64,000 bases of DNA, from positions 1,170,783 through 1,234,782 of the forward strand of contig JAJNNC010000001.1 in NCBI GenBank assembly GCA_021730635.1. The letters run 5' to 3'. Positions 42,115-52,789 of this stretch are shown piece after piece. A program made the position numbers and the translations under genes. How positions within the stretch are numbered: position 1 is the first letter of the stretch; every line of letters begins with the position of its first letter. The stretch comes from Catalimonadaceae bacterium JC749 (lineage in GTDB: Bacteria; Bacteroidota; Bacteroidia; Cytophagales; Cyclobacteriaceae). Below the pieces are notes generated by a model. The model searched no databases. It had not been told where the DNA came from and was given only the letters and a program-made list of their open reading frames with translations.

Positions 42115-43746
42115 TTATACACCGAGCAGCAACCGGGCCGGATCTTCAATAAGCTCTTTAAGCCGGTAAAGGAAACTGACAGATTCTCGTCCATCGATGA
42201 TGCGGTGGTCATAGGATAAGGCTACATACATAATAGGCCGAACCACAACTTCGCCATTGACTGCAACAGGCCTTTCTACAATATTATGCATTCCTAATAT
42301 GGCCGACTGAGGTGCATTGATGATAGGCGTAGACAGCATGGAACCGAACACACCCCCGTTTGTGATGGTAAATGTACCGCCTGTCATTTCTTCAATACTC
42401 AGTTTGTTATCTTTTGCCTTGGTCGCCAGCCGGATGATGTCTTTCTCAATTTGCTCGAAGCTCATCTGGTCCGCATTTCGGATCACTGGCACCACCAATC
42501 CTCTGGGGGTGGACACTGCAATAGAGACATCACAATAATCATTGTAAATAATTTCATCCCCATCAATCATGGCATTCACGGCAGGCCACTCTTTGAGCGC
42601 CATACAAGCTGCCTTGGTAAAGAAGGACATAAAGCCAAGATTGACCTCGTATTTTTCTTTAAAGGCATCTTTGTATTTTTTGCGAAGATCCATCACCGGC
42701 TTCATATCCACTTCATTGAAAGTGGTAAGCATAGCCGTCTCGTTTTTCACTGATACTAACCTGCGGGAGATTGTTTTACGCAGATTAGACATCTTTTCTC
42801 TTCGCTGGCCGCGACCGTCTTGACTTATTTTTGCTTTAGGTTGCGTTTCTTCTTTCTTGGTCTGGGGAGCCTGGACTTCTTTCTTAGTCTCTGGCGTTTT
42901 AGCCTGTACGGCATCTTCTTTGGTAATTCTACCATCTTTGCCTGTGCCTTTAACCGTTTGCGGTTCTATTCCTTTCTCGGAAAGAATCTTGGCAGCAGCA
43001 GGAGAAGCATGGCCGGTAGCATAAGATTCTTGTCCGTTACTTTTATCCTCTACGGCAGTCTCTTCTTTTTTATCTTCTGCTGTACTTTTTGTGCTTTGTG
43101 CTTGTGGTTGCGAAGAGGCTTTCGTTCCTGTTTCTATAGTACACGCCAAGGCACCTATTTCCAGTGTAGTGCCCTTTGCTGCCACAATGTGAAGTATTCC
43201 TTCCGCTTCAGCGGTGAGTTCAAAAGTAGCCTTATCAGATTCAATTTCAGCAATTACCTCATCCATGTCTACATGATCACCTTCATTTTTTTTCCACTCT
43301 GAAATTACTACTTCTGTGATAGACTCCCCTACCGTTGGGATTTTCATTTCTATCACTTTTCCTGGTGTTTGCGTATCGCTTTTCTTACTATCGTTTTTAT
43401 TTTCAGAGGAAGGGGCTTCCTGCGATTTTTTTGACGGTTCTTTATCAGCGGGCTTTTCTTGCTGTTTGCCATCTGCTTCTGAAGAAGCTTGCGCCTTACC
43501 ATTGCTTTTAGCTTCGGTATCAATTTCACAGATAACGGTTCCTACCTCCACAGTATCTCCTTCCTTGGCTTTTATATGGAGGACACCTGCTTGTTCGGCA
43601 TTTAATTCAAAGGTGGCTTTGTCTGATTCAAGCTCTGCAATCACCTCATCCATTTCAACATACTCTCCCTCTTTCTTAGCCCAAGAAGCAATGGTAACTT
43701 CTGTAATGGACTCACCTACGGTAGGCACTTTTACTTCTAAGCTCAT
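42115..43746 (-). CDS. sucB: 2-oxoglutarate dehydrogenase E2, dihydrolipoyl succinyltransferase with two lipoyl domains
   Basis: A 543-residue E2 core of the TCA-cycle 2-oxoglutarate dehydrogenase complex. Two near-identical lipoyl domains open the protein, with the lipoylated lysines at about 43 and 172 in identical ESDKATFEL contexts. A long Lys/Glu/Ala/Ser-rich linker follows each one. The E1/E3-binding peripheral domain is [20 protein letters not shown]. The C-terminal catalytic domain has [22 protein letters not shown], with the active-site His and Asp. Most bacterial succinyltransferases have a single lipoyl domain. It starts 29 bp after sucA. Confidence 0.95.
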   Translation of the reverse strand: MSLEVKVPTVGESITEVTIASWAKKEGEYVEMDEVIAELESDKATFELNAEQAGVLHIKAKEGDTVEVGTVICEIDTEAKSNGKAQASSEADGKQQEKPADKEPSKKSQEAPSSENKNDSKKSDTQTPGKVIEMKIPTVGESITEVVISEWKKNEGDHVDMDEVIAEIESDKATFELTAEAEGILHIVAAKGTTLEIGALACTIETGTKASSQPQAQSTKSTAEDKKEETAVEDKSNGQESYATGHASPAAAKILSEKGIEPQTVKGTGKDGRITKEDAVQAKTPETKKEVQAPQTKKEETQPKAKISQDGRGQRREKMSNLRKTISRRLVSVKNETAMLTTFNEVDMKPVMDLRKKYKDAFKEKYEVNLGFMSFFTKAACMALKEWPAVNAMIDGDEIIYNDYCDVSIAVSTPRGLVVPVIRNADQMSFEQIEKDIIRLATKAKDNKLSIEEMTGGTFTITNGGVFGSMLSTPIINAPQSAILGMHNIVERPVAVNGEVVVRPIMYVALSYDHRIIDGRESVSFLYRLKELIEDPARLLLGV

Positions 43747-43775
43747 ATAATATATTATTGTGGTGTTATAACAGT

Positions 43776-46508
43776 TTACGCAAACGCTTTATTAATGATT
43801 TCCTGTTGTTCTTTCGCATGTAGCTTACCATAGCCGGTAGCCGGGGAAGCACTGGGCTTCCTGGAAATTAAATCGAAGGTTACCTGCCGGTAAGTTCGCA
43901 ATAAGAACGCCCAGGCACCCATGTTTTCTGGCTCTTCCTGTACCCAGTAAAATTTTGCATTTTTATACTTCATCAGTTCCTGAGTCACTTGCTTTTCAGG
44001 GAAGGGATGTAGTTGTTCCACCCGGATGATGGCAATATCTTTTCGCTTATCTTGCTCCTGTTTTTCCAGCAGATCATAAAATATCTTTCCTGTACATAGT
44101 AAGACCTTTTTCACAGATTTTGCTGAGGCGTAGGAATCTCCAATCACTTCACGGAAACGACCTCTGGTAAATTCTTCCATAGGCGACATGACCCTGGGAT
44201 GACGCAAGAGAGATTTAGGCGACATGACCACTAAGGGTTTGCGGAACGGCCAGGCAATCTGCCTGCGCAAGGCATGGAATAAGTTTGAAGGATCAGTGAT
44301 ATTGCAAACGACAATATTATAATTGGCTGACAATTGTAAAAACCTTTCCGGCCTGGCATTGGAATGCTCTGGTCCTTGTCCTTCATAACCATGCGGTAGT
44401 AATAAAACCAAACCGGTCATACGCTGCCACTTGGTTTCGCTGGTTGTAATGAACTGATCAATCATCACTTGAGCGCCATTGGCAAAGTCACCAAACTGAG
44501 CTTCCCATATGACCAGAGCACTGGGGTTAGCCATGGCATAGCCAAATTCAAATCCCATAGCTCCATATTCAGACAGAAGAGAGTTATAAATCCTAAACTT
44601 CTCCTGGTCTTTGTCAATGTAATTCAAATTGTTATAAGGCTCATTCGTTTCGGCATCATGAATGACAGCATGCCGGTGGGAAAAAGTGCCTCTTTGCGTA
44701 TCTTGTCCGGTCAGGCGGACAATTTTTCCTTCTAACAATAAAGAACCATAAGCCAGCAGTTCAGCCGCAGCCCAATTCAATTCTTTCTTTTTAAAGAAGG
44801 TTTCTTTTCGTTGCTTGAATTGTTTTTCGATCTGCTTAATGGGTTTAAAACCCTTGGGAAGTGTGGTAAGGGCTTTCGCTACTTTTTCAATCACTTCCTC
44901 AGAGATGCCTGTCTCAGGAGATTGCTCAAAATCTTTTGGCTCAGACTTTCTCATGTCTTTCCACTCCAATTCCAGTGGCTGGTAGTAATAGGGCAGTGGT
45001 TTTTGTTTAACCATGTTAAGCCGGTCCTGCAGTAAGTTGCGGAAAGCCTTATCCATTTCCTCAGCGAGTTCAGCATCCACTTCTCCCCGTTCTATTAATT
45101 TTTTATTGTAAACTTCTCTTGGATTGGGATGCTTAGAAATGATATTATAAAGGGAAGGCTGAGTGAACTTTGGTTCATCACTCTCATTATGTCCATGGCG
45201 GCGATAGCACACCATATCTACAAAGACATCACGATGAAATTTTTGTCTGAATTCAACAGCAGTCTGTACACAAAACAAAACAGCTTCAGGATCATCACCA
45301 TTGACATGAAAAACAGGTGAGTCAATCACTTTAGCCACATCCGAAGAATAAATACTAGATCGGGCGTCATCAAAATTTGTAGTGAATCCGACTTGGTTAT
45401 TAATGGTAAAATGAATGGTGCCTCCTGTATGGTATCCTTCCAACTGTGACATCTGCGCAACTTCATAGACAACACCCTGTCCTGCAATAGCAGCATCTCC
45501 GTGTATCAGGATAGGCAGCACTTCATCATAATTATTGTTATACTGGCGATCTGCTTTGGCTCTGACAAATCCTTCTACTACCGGATCTACGGCTTCCAGA
45601 TGCGAGGGATTGGGAGAAAGTTTGAGATTAACTTTTTTGTTTCCAGTTGTGGTTACTTCACTGGAATACCCCATATGATATTTCACATCGCCGTCTCCAT
45701 GTGCCAGTTCAGGCTCAATGGTTCCCTCAAATTCATTAAAAATTTGCTCATAAGTTTTTCTCAGAATGTTTGCCAGCACATTCAGCCTGCCCCGGTGTGC
45801 CATTCCAATGACCACCTCTTTTACGCCCAGATCAGCGGCTTTATTAATGATAGCATCTAAAGCCGGAATAGTGGTTTCTCCTCCCTCCAGAGAAAATCTT
45901 TTTTGTCCGAGATACTTGGTATGTAGAAAGTTCTCAAAGACTACGGCTTCATTGAGCTTGGCCAGGATACGGGTTTTTTCTTCTATTGTAGGGGTATAAG
46001 TAAGGGAAGCTTTTTCCGCCTTTTGCTTTACCCACTCCATCATTTCACGATCGCGGATATAGGTGTACTCAAATCCGATATGGCCTACATAGATTTTTCG
46101 TAAGGTTTCTATGATCTTTCGTAAGGTGGCACGGCCAATGCCGATTTCATGACCTGCCTCAAACTCAATGTCCAGTTCCGCTTCCGTTAGATCAAAATGT
46201 TTGATATCCAACTGAGCTTTCCGGTCTTTTCTTTCTCTTACCGGGTTTGTTTTGGATTCCAAATGTCCGCGACGGCGGTAATTACGGATGAGTTTTCGGA
46301 CTTTTATTTCCCTGGCGTCAATCACACCTTCTTCTGTCAACTCAGCCAGTGCCTGTCCGTTGCCATTATGATGTTCTAAGGAAAAGTTAAATCCTTCGAA
46401 AAATTTTCGCCAGCTTTCATCCACTGAAGAAGGGTCCTGTTGAAATGATTTGTACAATTCGTCAATATAGCCAGGATCAGCATTGGAGATATAAGAGTAC
46501 TTGTCCAT
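43776..46508 (-). CDS. sucA: 2-oxoglutarate dehydrogenase E1 component
   Basis: A 910-residue thiamine diphosphate enzyme that decarboxylates 2-oxoglutarate and transfers succinyl to the E2 lipoyl domain. The N-terminus ([20 protein letters not shown]) is the usual E2-interacting segment. [23 protein letters not shown] and [16 protein letters not shown] hold active-site histidines and the ThDP environment. The transketolase-like domain contains [13 protein letters not shown] and [25 protein letters not shown]. The C-terminus is normal. It is the first gene of sucAB and has a candidate promoter immediately upstream. Confidence 0.97.
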   Translation of the reverse strand: MDKYSYISNADPGYIDELYKSFQQDPSSVDESWRKFFEGFNFSLEHHNGNGQALAELTEEGVIDAREIKVRKLIRNYRRRGHLESKTNPVRERKDRKAQLDIKHFDLTEAELDIEFEAGHEIGIGRATLRKIIETLRKIYVGHIGFEYTYIRDREMMEWVKQKAEKASLTYTPTIEEKTRILAKLNEAVVFENFLHTKYLGQKRFSLEGGETTIPALDAIINKAADLGVKEVVIGMAHRGRLNVLANILRKTYEQIFNEFEGTIEPELAHGDGDVKYHMGYSSEVTTTGNKKVNLKLSPNPSHLEAVDPVVEGFVRAKADRQYNNNYDEVLPILIHGDAAIAGQGVVYEVAQMSQLEGYHTGGTIHFTINNQVGFTTNFDDARSSIYSSDVAKVIDSPVFHVNGDDPEAVLFCVQTAVEFRQKFHRDVFVDMVCYRRHGHNESDEPKFTQPSLYNIISKHPNPREVYNKKLIERGEVDAELAEEMDKAFRNLLQDRLNMVKQKPLPYYYQPLELEWKDMRKSEPKDFEQSPETGISEEVIEKVAKALTTLPKGFKPIKQIEKQFKQRKETFFKKKELNWAAAELLAYGSLLLEGKIVRLTGQDTQRGTFSHRHAVIHDAETNEPYNNLNYIDKDQEKFRIYNSLLSEYGAMGFEFGYAMANPSALVIWEAQFGDFANGAQVMIDQFITTSETKWQRMTGLVLLLPHGYEGQGPEHSNARPERFLQLSANYNIVVCNITDPSNLFHALRRQIAWPFRKPLVVMSPKSLLRHPRVMSPMEEFTRGRFREVIGDSYASAKSVKKVLLCTGKIFYDLLEKQEQDKRKDIAIIRVEQLHPFPEKQVTQELMKYKNAKFYWVQEEPENMGAWAFLLRTYRQVTFDLISRKPSASPATGYGKLHAKEQQEIINKAFA

Positions 46509-47129
46509 GTTGTTGTTAGTTTCAATACAAATATAAGAATATCTCTTTTTTAACTAAAACTTGTATTCGCATATACAAATATTGTTGATTATCAAGGTAT
46601 TATATTTAAACATATTCTGCTATTGACCATAAGTAAAAACAATTAAACATATAAGCGGTCAGTATGTTAAATTATTTACTATTCGAACAGAAAAAGAAAA
46701 AAATAGTGCTTGATTTAATAGAAAAAGTTTTTTCATTTCAATATGTACATACCACTTCATTAGAATAGTGTAAAAAAATGTTTGAATGAAAATATTGGCT
46801 TTTATTGTACAATTTATTTCTCTTTCCTGCTTGTAAGTTTATGGACATAAAAGTACATTCAAGCTCGCAAAAGTTTGTAAAACACAGTTGCATAGCTGTT
46901 ACTAAGCAAATATTCGCATAAAAATAGAATATTTCCGTGAACCATTTTTTATGATAATGTGTAAAAAGCTTTTATTCCTACACGGTAAACAACAAAAGAA
47001 AGCCTTGTCCAAAAAATACTGTTTAGGATATGGTTAAAAATACCTAAGTTTAGAATATTAATAATTCCAAATTTATAAAATTATAAATATTTTTTTGTAA
47101 AATTTGTATACATCATAAATTAGCGGGTT
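46509..47129. other. 621-bp gene-free, AT-rich divergent intergenic region
   Basis: The longest non-coding stretch in the window, between divergent sucA and the M23 peptidase gene. Apart from the sucA promoter at one end it has long A/T tracts and no convincing open frame; the best is 28 codons at 46951-47037. I do not recognise a riboswitch, tRNA or known small RNA. Confidence 0.5.
46528..46558 (-). promoter_or_regulatory. Candidate sucAB promoter
   Basis: On the minus strand, TTTA-N19-TATATTTG: an exact -7 element and a -33 box with one mismatch to TTTG. It ends about 20 bp from the sucA start codon, so the leader would be very short. Confidence 0.45.
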
Positions 47130-48470
47130 TTGAAAAAGTATATTGCACTGATTGTCCCTGTCTTAGCTGTTGTTGTCATCTATCATATCTTTAATTCTTA
47201 TAAAATACCGCAATCTTATTCCGGTCCAGCTTCCAGCAATCAGGCTATCGATACCTTGTTAGCAACAACTCCCGTTGAATCAGAAAAACCTAAAGAACCG
47301 ACCTTATTGTATGGAATCGACATAGATTCCCTCCAGGTAGTGGAGGCGAAAATTGAGCCTAATCAGTTTCTTTCCCAAATCCTTACAAAATACAATATAT
47401 CGCTGGGAATGATTGATCAAATTGCCAAGAAATCTAAAGAAGTTTTTGATGTACGAAAAATAAGAGCTAATAAGAGTTATGCCATCTTGTGCCGAGAAGA
47501 TTCTGTTTTAACTGCCCAGTATTTTATTTATGAACCAAATCAAATAGATTATGTAGTATACGATTTACATGATTCTATTAATATATATACAGGTCAGCAT
47601 CCGGTAGATACTTTGATTAAATCGTTTACTGGTATCATAGACTATTCTATCTATCAAACACTGGAAGATGGGGAGGCACCCACAGAACTTGTATACAAGC
47701 TTTCCGATATTTATGCCTGGCAAGTCGACCTTTTCAAAATTCAGAAAGGTGATAAATTCAAAGTGATTTATGAAGAAGTACAGATAAGAGGCGAGCGTGT
47801 AGGGTTAGGGAAAGTTATTGCAGCTCAGTTTGAGCGTGGGAACAAAGAAAACTATTTTGCATTTTATTTTGATCAGGATAGCCAAAACGATTATTTCGAC
47901 GAGGAGGGCAATAGTCTTCGTAAAGCCTTTCTGAAAGCCCCCTTAAAATATTCCCGAATCAGTTCCCATTTTTCTCATGACCGTTTGCACCCTGTTTTGG
48001 GTGTCCATCGCCCTCATTATGGAATAGATTATGCTGCACCCACGGGTACGCCTGTCCGCGCTGTAGGCGATGGTGTAGTTACCAAAGCGAACTATAGTGG
48101 TGGGGCGGGTAATTTCGTAAAAATAAGACACAATAGTGTATATACCACCGGCTACATGCACTTATCAAAATATGGTCCGGATATCAGGGTAGGGAAAAGA
48201 GTAAAGCAGGGAGACATTATTGGTTATGTAGGAAGCACAGGGATTTCCACAGGTCCTCATCTCGACTATAGAATTTGGAAAGATGGGAAACCCGTCAATG
48301 CGCTTTCTATTGAAATGCCGCCCTCTGAGCCGGTAAAAGATGAGTATAGAGAGGAGTATGAGAGTATGATGAATAGCATGATGGATGAGCTTAATAGACT
48401 GGCCTATCCTAAGCGGCAGTTTATTTTAGCCAATGCCAAGACTAGTTTGAAGGTAGTGGGAATTAACTGA
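47130..48470 (+). CDS. M23 family metallopeptidase (peptidoglycan endopeptidase-like), membrane anchored
   Basis: A 446-residue envelope protein starting at TTG (47130), with an uncleaved or signal helix at residues 3-22. Residues about 60-260 form an OapA/LysM-like and linker region (EPNQFLSQILTKYNISLGMID). The C-terminal M23 domain has the first zinc ligands in HRPHYGIDYAAPTGTP (His, Asp) and GYMHLSKYG. The usual GPHLHYE motif reads GPHLDYRIWKDGKPVN, so the second His of HxH is Asp. This variant may still bind metal or may mark a non-catalytic clade. It is monocistronic, with a strong terminator after it. Confidence 0.9.
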   Translation: MKKYIALIVPVLAVVVIYHIFNSYKIPQSYSGPASSNQAIDTLLATTPVESEKPKEPTLLYGIDIDSLQVVEAKIEPNQFLSQILTKYNISLGMIDQIAKKSKEVFDVRKIRANKSYAILCREDSVLTAQYFIYEPNQIDYVVYDLHDSINIYTGQHPVDTLIKSFTGIIDYSIYQTLEDGEAPTELVYKLSDIYAWQVDLFKIQKGDKFKVIYEEVQIRGERVGLGKVIAAQFERGNKENYFAFYFDQDSQNDYFDEEGNSLRKAFLKAPLKYSRISSHFSHDRLHPVLGVHRPHYGIDYAAPTGTPVRAVGDGVVTKANYSGGAGNFVKIRHNSVYTTGYMHLSKYGPDIRVGKRVKQGDIIGYVGSTGISTGPHLDYRIWKDGKPVNALSIEMPPSEPVKDEYREEYESMMNSMMDELNRLAYPKRQFILANAKTSLKVVGIN

Positions 48471-48490
48471 CAATAAAATTTTTATACATA

Positions 48491-48525
48491 AAAAAGCACG
48501 GCAGAGTAAAATTGCCGTGCTTTTT
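48491..48525. terminator. Bidirectional terminator between the M23 peptidase and thiolase genes
   Basis: A perfect 13-bp stem (AAAAAGCACGGCA / TGCCGTGCTTTTT) with a 9-base loop between the two convergent genes; both strands end in a T-tract. Confidence 0.85.
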
Positions 48526-48544
48526 TATTATATGTACGATCGTA

Positions 48545-49720
48545 TTAATTAAGAAACTCGAAAACGCCAGCAACTCCCTGGCCTCCTCCTACACAGGCAG
48601 TAACCATACCATATTTTTCATGGCGACGCCTCATTTCATGAATGAGCTGAATAGTTAATTTAGCACCGGTACAGCCTAGCGGGTGCCCTAAAGCTATGGC
48701 TCCTCCGTTTACGTTGAGCTTATCAGGATCAATATCTAATTCGCGAAGAATGGCGATAGACTGGGCAGCAAACGCTTCATTGAGTTCTATCTGATGAATA
48801 TCTCCTAAAGTCAAACCTGCTTTTTCCAATGCTTTGGGAATAGCTTTTACAGGACCTATCCCCATAATTCTTGGATCTACACCCGCTACGGCATAGCTCA
48901 TCATACGGGCTTGTGGCTGTAGGTTAAGTTTATTAACCATTTTTTCTGACATTACTAGCACAAAAGCGGCTCCGTCAGAAGTCTGAGAAGAATTGCCCGC
49001 TGTCACTTTTCCATCTTGTCGGAAAACAGGCTTAAGTTTAGATAATGCTTCCAGATTGGTATCAGGGCGAGGACCTTCATCCGTATCTACTAAAAAATCT
49101 CTTTCCTTCTTTTGCCCATCTTCGTCTACATAAGTCTCATGGACAGCAATAGGAAGAATTTCTTCCTTGAATTTGCCTTCCTGAATGGCTTTCACTGCTT
49201 TCATATGAGAATGATAGGCAAACTCGTCCATATCTTCCCGGGAAATATTGTAATCTTTGGCCACCTCTTCCCCGGTTAATCCCATACTCGTATAGTATTC
49301 AGGATGTTGAGTAGCAATTTTATAATTTAACACGGTTTTATGCCCCATCATAGGAACCAAAGACATAGATTCAGTGCCTCCGGCAATGATGCAATCTGCC
49401 ATACCTGCATGAATTCTTGCTGAGGCAATATTAATAGCCTCTACACCCGATCCGCAATACCGGTTGATAATCATTCCGGGCACTTCCTTGCCTAAGGCCA
49501 TGAGTGAGATAAGGCGGCCCATTTGCATGCCCTGCTCAGCTTCAGGAACTGCGTTACCTACAATAATGTCATCTATCATCTCAGGAGCCAATCCTGGAAA
49601 AGACTGAACCAGATGCTTGATAACATCAACGGCCAAATCATCGGGTCTGGTGAAGCGAAAGCCACCTTTTTTAGCTTTGCCTACCGCTGTACGAAAACCT
49701 CCAACAATGTATGCGTTCAT
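48545..49720 (-). CDS. Acetyl-CoA acyltransferase (thiolase)
   Basis: Started at the ATG at 49720 (391 residues), where the family N-terminus [15 protein letters not shown] begins; the frame extends 15 codons further but without homology-like sequence. The nucleophilic Cys is in [16 protein letters not shown], the His in ELNEAFAAQ and [11 protein letters not shown], and the general-base Cys in [17 protein letters not shown]. It catalyses the last step of fatty acid beta-oxidation, cleaving 3-ketoacyl-CoA. No fadB-like partner is adjacent in the window. Confidence 0.93.
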   Translation of the reverse strand: MNAYIVGGFRTAVGKAKKGGFRFTRPDDLAVDVIKHLVQSFPGLAPEMIDDIIVGNAVPEAEQGMQMGRLISLMALGKEVPGMIINRYCGSGVEAINIASARIHAGMADCIIAGGTESMSLVPMMGHKTVLNYKIATQHPEYYTSMGLTGEEVAKDYNISREDMDEFAYHSHMKAVKAIQEGKFKEEILPIAVHETYVDEDGQKKERDFLVDTDEGPRPDTNLEALSKLKPVFRQDGKVTAGNSSQTSDGAAFVLVMSEKMVNKLNLQPQARMMSYAVAGVDPRIMGIGPVKAIPKALEKAGLTLGDIHQIELNEAFAAQSIAILRELDIDPDKLNVNGGAIALGHPLGCTGAKLTIQLIHEMRRRHEKYGMVTACVGGGQGVAGVFEFLN

Positions 49721-49826
49721 AAGATGAGTGTTTAATGCTATATATACAATAATAAGTAGACGCAAGATAAGAAAAAATGTTCGTCATGCATACTATTTAT
49801 GGGATTATCTGGTGCTCAAATAGTTG

Positions 49827-52319
49827 CTATTCTTGGTATAAATAGTTGCTGATACTCATGATATCGGCGAATACACCAGCGGCAGTAACCTCAGCGCCAG
49901 CCCCAGGACCTTTCACCACCAGCGGGGTCTCCTTGTATCGGGCAGTAGTATAAGAAATAATGTTATCACTACCTGAAATAGTGTAAAAAGGATGGTCTTG
50001 GCCTATTTCTTTCAATCTGACGGAAGCCTGATTTTCCTCTAAAGTAGCCACATAACATAATTTTTTTCCATTGTTTTTAGCATGATGCTTCTTTGTCTCA
50101 AAACTATCATTGACTTCCTCTAAAGAGGTAAAGAAATCTTCTAGCGTGTTAGCTTGCAGACATTGGTCAGGTAAGAGAAGTTCTACGGTTACCTGATCAG
50201 GTTCCAAAGCGAGCCCTACTTCTCTGGCTAAAATTAATATTTTGCGGGCTACATCCATGCCATTGAGGTCATCTCTTGGGTCAGGCTCAGTGTACCCTTT
50301 TTGTTGGGCTTCACGAACTACTTCGCTGAATTTGCGTTCTTTGGTGAAGGTGTTGAAAATATAAGAGAGCGTACCAGACAAAACGCCTTCGATTTTATAA
50401 ATCTTATCACCACTGTCTTTTAGATCTTGCAATACGCGGATTACCGGTAAGCCTGCACCCACATTAGTTTCATAATAAAACTTAACACCGGCTTTCATGG
50501 CTGTCTGTTTCAGCTGAGCATAGTTAAGGTAAGAACCAGAGTTTGCTAATTTGTTGGGTGTCACAACGGATATGGCTGATTGTAACACTTCCTGATAGTA
50601 TTTAATAACGTCTTCACTGGAGGTGCAATCAATAAATACACTATTGGGCAGGTTTAGCTCTTTCATCCGATGCACAAAAGTGCTCATATTGCTGTTTTCG
50701 CCTTTTGTTTGAAGTTGCTCCTGCCAGGCTGTCGGTGAAATTCCCAATTCATTAAACAGCATTTTGCGGCTGTTGGCAATACCTACGAATTTTATCTTCA
50801 GCAAACGATTTTTTAACAGGTAATGCTCTTGTTGCGCTATCTGTCTGAGCAAGGTACTCCCGATCAACCCTAAACCTGTCATGAAAACATTTAAGGTTTT
50901 GATTTCTGAAAGGAAAAAAGCATCATGCACCGTATTCAGAGCCTTGGACAGATTTCGTTGTGCAATCACGACAGAAAGATTTACCTCAGAAGAGCCTTGT
51001 GCGATTGCCCTTACATTAATGCCGTTTCTCCCCAAGGCACTAAACATTTTTCCTGAAATGCCAGGCGTTCTTCTCATGTTCTCTCCAATGATGGCAATGA
51101 TAGACAAATGAGTTTCCACAATAGCTTTGTCTATTTTTCCCGCTTCAATCTCCATCATAAATTCTTCATCCATCGCTTTTTGTGCTTCCTGATAATCAGT
51201 AGGGCTGACAGCGAATGAAATAGAATGCTCGGAAGAAGCTTGCGTAATAATAATGACATTGATTTTTTTACGGGCTAAAGCACCAAACAAACGTGAAGCG
51301 ATGCCAGGAATGCCAATCATTCCACTACCTTGCAGACTGAGTAAAGCCACTTCTTTGATGGATGTAATACCTTTCACTGCCATAGCCTTTTCTTTTTTCT
51401 GTGCTTCGTCAGTAGCCATGGCATAAGGGTTTCGGCTTACCACAGTGCCTGGAAAATCTCGATAAAAAGTATTGCGAATGCGAAGAGGAATATTTTTAGC
51501 GAGTACTGGTAGAAGGGTGGGAGGATAAATAACTTTGGCACCAAAATGAGACATTTCCATCGCTTCAATATAGGAAATGGCATCTAGAGAAAATGCTGAA
51601 CTCACCTGCCGTGGATCGGCTGTCATAACACCATCAACATCTGTCCAGATTTCAACTTCTTCAGCATTCAGCCCTGCCCCAAAAATAGAAGCAGTATAAT
51701 CTGAGCCACCCCTGCCTAATGTAGTCGTTTCATCTTCTGCGGTTGAGCCAATAAATCCCGTGATAATTTGCAGCGCTTGATGTGTATTAAAATAATCTGC
51801 TATCTGCCGGTAAGTAATATCAAAATTTACTTTAGCTGCACCAAAGTTATTGTCCGTTTGAATAACCCGACGTGCATCTAGAAACTCTGTGTCTATACCA
51901 AGTTCATTGATATACTGACTAATAATATAGGCAGAAAGTCTTTCTCCAAAGCTGACGATAAGATCCAGGGTGCGGGCAGATCTTTCCCGAAGCAGAAAAA
52001 CGCCATGCAGCACATCCTCCAATTCATTAAATAAAGTCTTAAGATAAGCAAAAACACGACTTTGAGATTGGACACTAATCAGTTGCCTGGCAGTATCAAA
52101 ATGATGTTTTTCAATGTCTTTTAGTATTTGGGAATACACTTCATTTCCACGAGCAGCTTCGGTACTTACAGAAATCAGCCGGTCAGTAATACCACTCATT
52201 GCAGAAACAACAACAGTACAGGCTACTTGGGTATTATAATAAGACAAGACAATATCAGCAACAATCTTGATACTATCGGCAGAGCCAACAGAGGTGCCGC
52301 CAAACTTTAACACTTTCAT
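49827..52319 (-). CDS. thrA: Bifunctional aspartate kinase / homoserine dehydrogenase I
   Basis: An 830-residue fusion. The N-terminal aspartokinase begins MKVLKFGGTSVGSADSI and contains TLGRGGSDYTA and TDVDGVMTADPR. Two ACT domains (about 320-470) include GMIGIPGIASRLFGAL and GENMRRTPGISGKMFSALG, the usual site of feedback inhibition by threonine. The C-terminal homoserine dehydrogenase has the NAD motif FMTGLGLIGSTLLRQI, VVTPNKLANSG, and GVLSGTLSYIFNTF. It catalyses the first and third steps from aspartate to threonine/methionine. thrB and thrC are not adjacent. Confidence 0.97.
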   Translation of the reverse strand: MKVLKFGGTSVGSADSIKIVADIVLSYYNTQVACTVVVSAMSGITDRLISVSTEAARGNEVYSQILKDIEKHHFDTARQLISVQSQSRVFAYLKTLFNELEDVLHGVFLLRERSARTLDLIVSFGERLSAYIISQYINELGIDTEFLDARRVIQTDNNFGAAKVNFDITYRQIADYFNTHQALQIITGFIGSTAEDETTTLGRGGSDYTASIFGAGLNAEEVEIWTDVDGVMTADPRQVSSAFSLDAISYIEAMEMSHFGAKVIYPPTLLPVLAKNIPLRIRNTFYRDFPGTVVSRNPYAMATDEAQKKEKAMAVKGITSIKEVALLSLQGSGMIGIPGIASRLFGALARKKINVIIITQASSEHSISFAVSPTDYQEAQKAMDEEFMMEIEAGKIDKAIVETHLSIIAIIGENMRRTPGISGKMFSALGRNGINVRAIAQGSSEVNLSVVIAQRNLSKALNTVHDAFFLSEIKTLNVFMTGLGLIGSTLLRQIAQQEHYLLKNRLLKIKFVGIANSRKMLFNELGISPTAWQEQLQTKGENSNMSTFVHRMKELNLPNSVFIDCTSSEDVIKYYQEVLQSAISVVTPNKLANSGSYLNYAQLKQTAMKAGVKFYYETNVGAGLPVIRVLQDLKDSGDKIYKIEGVLSGTLSYIFNTFTKERKFSEVVREAQQKGYTEPDPRDDLNGMDVARKILILAREVGLALEPDQVTVELLLPDQCLQANTLEDFFTSLEEVNDSFETKKHHAKNNGKKLCYVATLEENQASVRLKEIGQDHPFYTISGSDNIISYTTARYKETPLVVKGPGAGAEVTAAGVFADIMSISNYLYQE

Positions 52320-52474
52320 AGGTCAGGTATTTTTGCAACATTTTTAAAAGCCGGCAAGTTACTAAAAACTACACTAAGCAAAGCTACCCATGAGAATTTT
52401 ATCATATTGCCAGATTTCAGATGGATAGAATTGATCAATTAAAAATTTATCGAACTCATTCATAGGAAAATAAG

Positions 52475-52505
52475 TTTGAAAAATCATAGGAACAGTTTAT
52501 ATTTG
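52475..52505 (+). promoter_or_regulatory. Consensus Bacteroidota promoter of rpmH-rnpA
   Basis: TTTG (52475-52478), 19 bp, then TATATTTG (52498-52505): an exact match to the -33 TTTG / -7 TAnnTTTG consensus of the Bacteroidota primary sigma factor. Transcription would start near 52512, about 17 bp before the rpmH ATG. Confidence 0.7.
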
Positions 52506-52528
52506 CAGCCCAAATAAAAAAGGAGACA

Positions 52529-52687
52529 ATGAAAAGAACTTTCCAACCTTCCCAGAGAAAGAGAAGAAATAAACACGGTTTCAGATCCAGAATGGCTACT
52601 GCTGATGGCAGAGCAGTGTTGGCTAGAAGAAGAGCTAAAGGCAGAAAAAAGCTGACAGTATCCGATGAGAAAAGGCATAAGCGTTAG
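52529..52687 (+). CDS. rpmH: 50S ribosomal protein L34
   Basis: A 52-residue basic protein beginning [20 protein letters not shown], followed by [20 protein letters not shown]. This is the full L34 signature; the slightly longer C-terminal tail ([11 protein letters not shown]) is seen in Bacteroidota. It is preceded by an unusually good ribosome binding site, AGGAG, 3 bases from the ATG, and by a consensus promoter. rnpA follows on the same strand, the classic rpmH-rnpA pair. No dnaA or oriC-like sequence is seen upstream: thrA lies there instead. Confidence 0.97.
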   Translation: MKRTFQPSQRKRRNKHGFRSRMATADGRAVLARRRAKGRKKLTVSDEKRHKR

Positions 52688-52789
52688 TCAAATTAGCAAG
52701 ACTGGCTTTCCTCTTTGAACATCTAGTGTAAAATCAATAAAAATCTTACAGCTTTTCACCTGCTTTAGTTTAGAAGTTCAGTCGAAACA

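Noticed and set aside
43316..43750. 144-codon Ser/Val-rich plus-strand frame
   Set aside because: Shadow of the lipoyl domains and linker of sucB on the other strand.
46951..47037. 28-codon open frame on the plus strand (starts MIMCKKLLFLHGK)
   Set aside because: Very short, in AT-rich spacer, no ribosome binding site and no recognisable family.
52321..52530. Replication origin near rpmH-rnpA
   Set aside because: rpmH-rnpA often lies near dnaA/oriC, but there is no dnaA gene or cluster of DnaA boxes here; thrA is the neighbour.
52484..52678. Open frame on the minus strand opposite rpmH
   Set aside because: It is antisense to the clearly recognised L34 gene, and its low-complexity Ser-rich sequence mirrors the Arg/Lys codons of L34.
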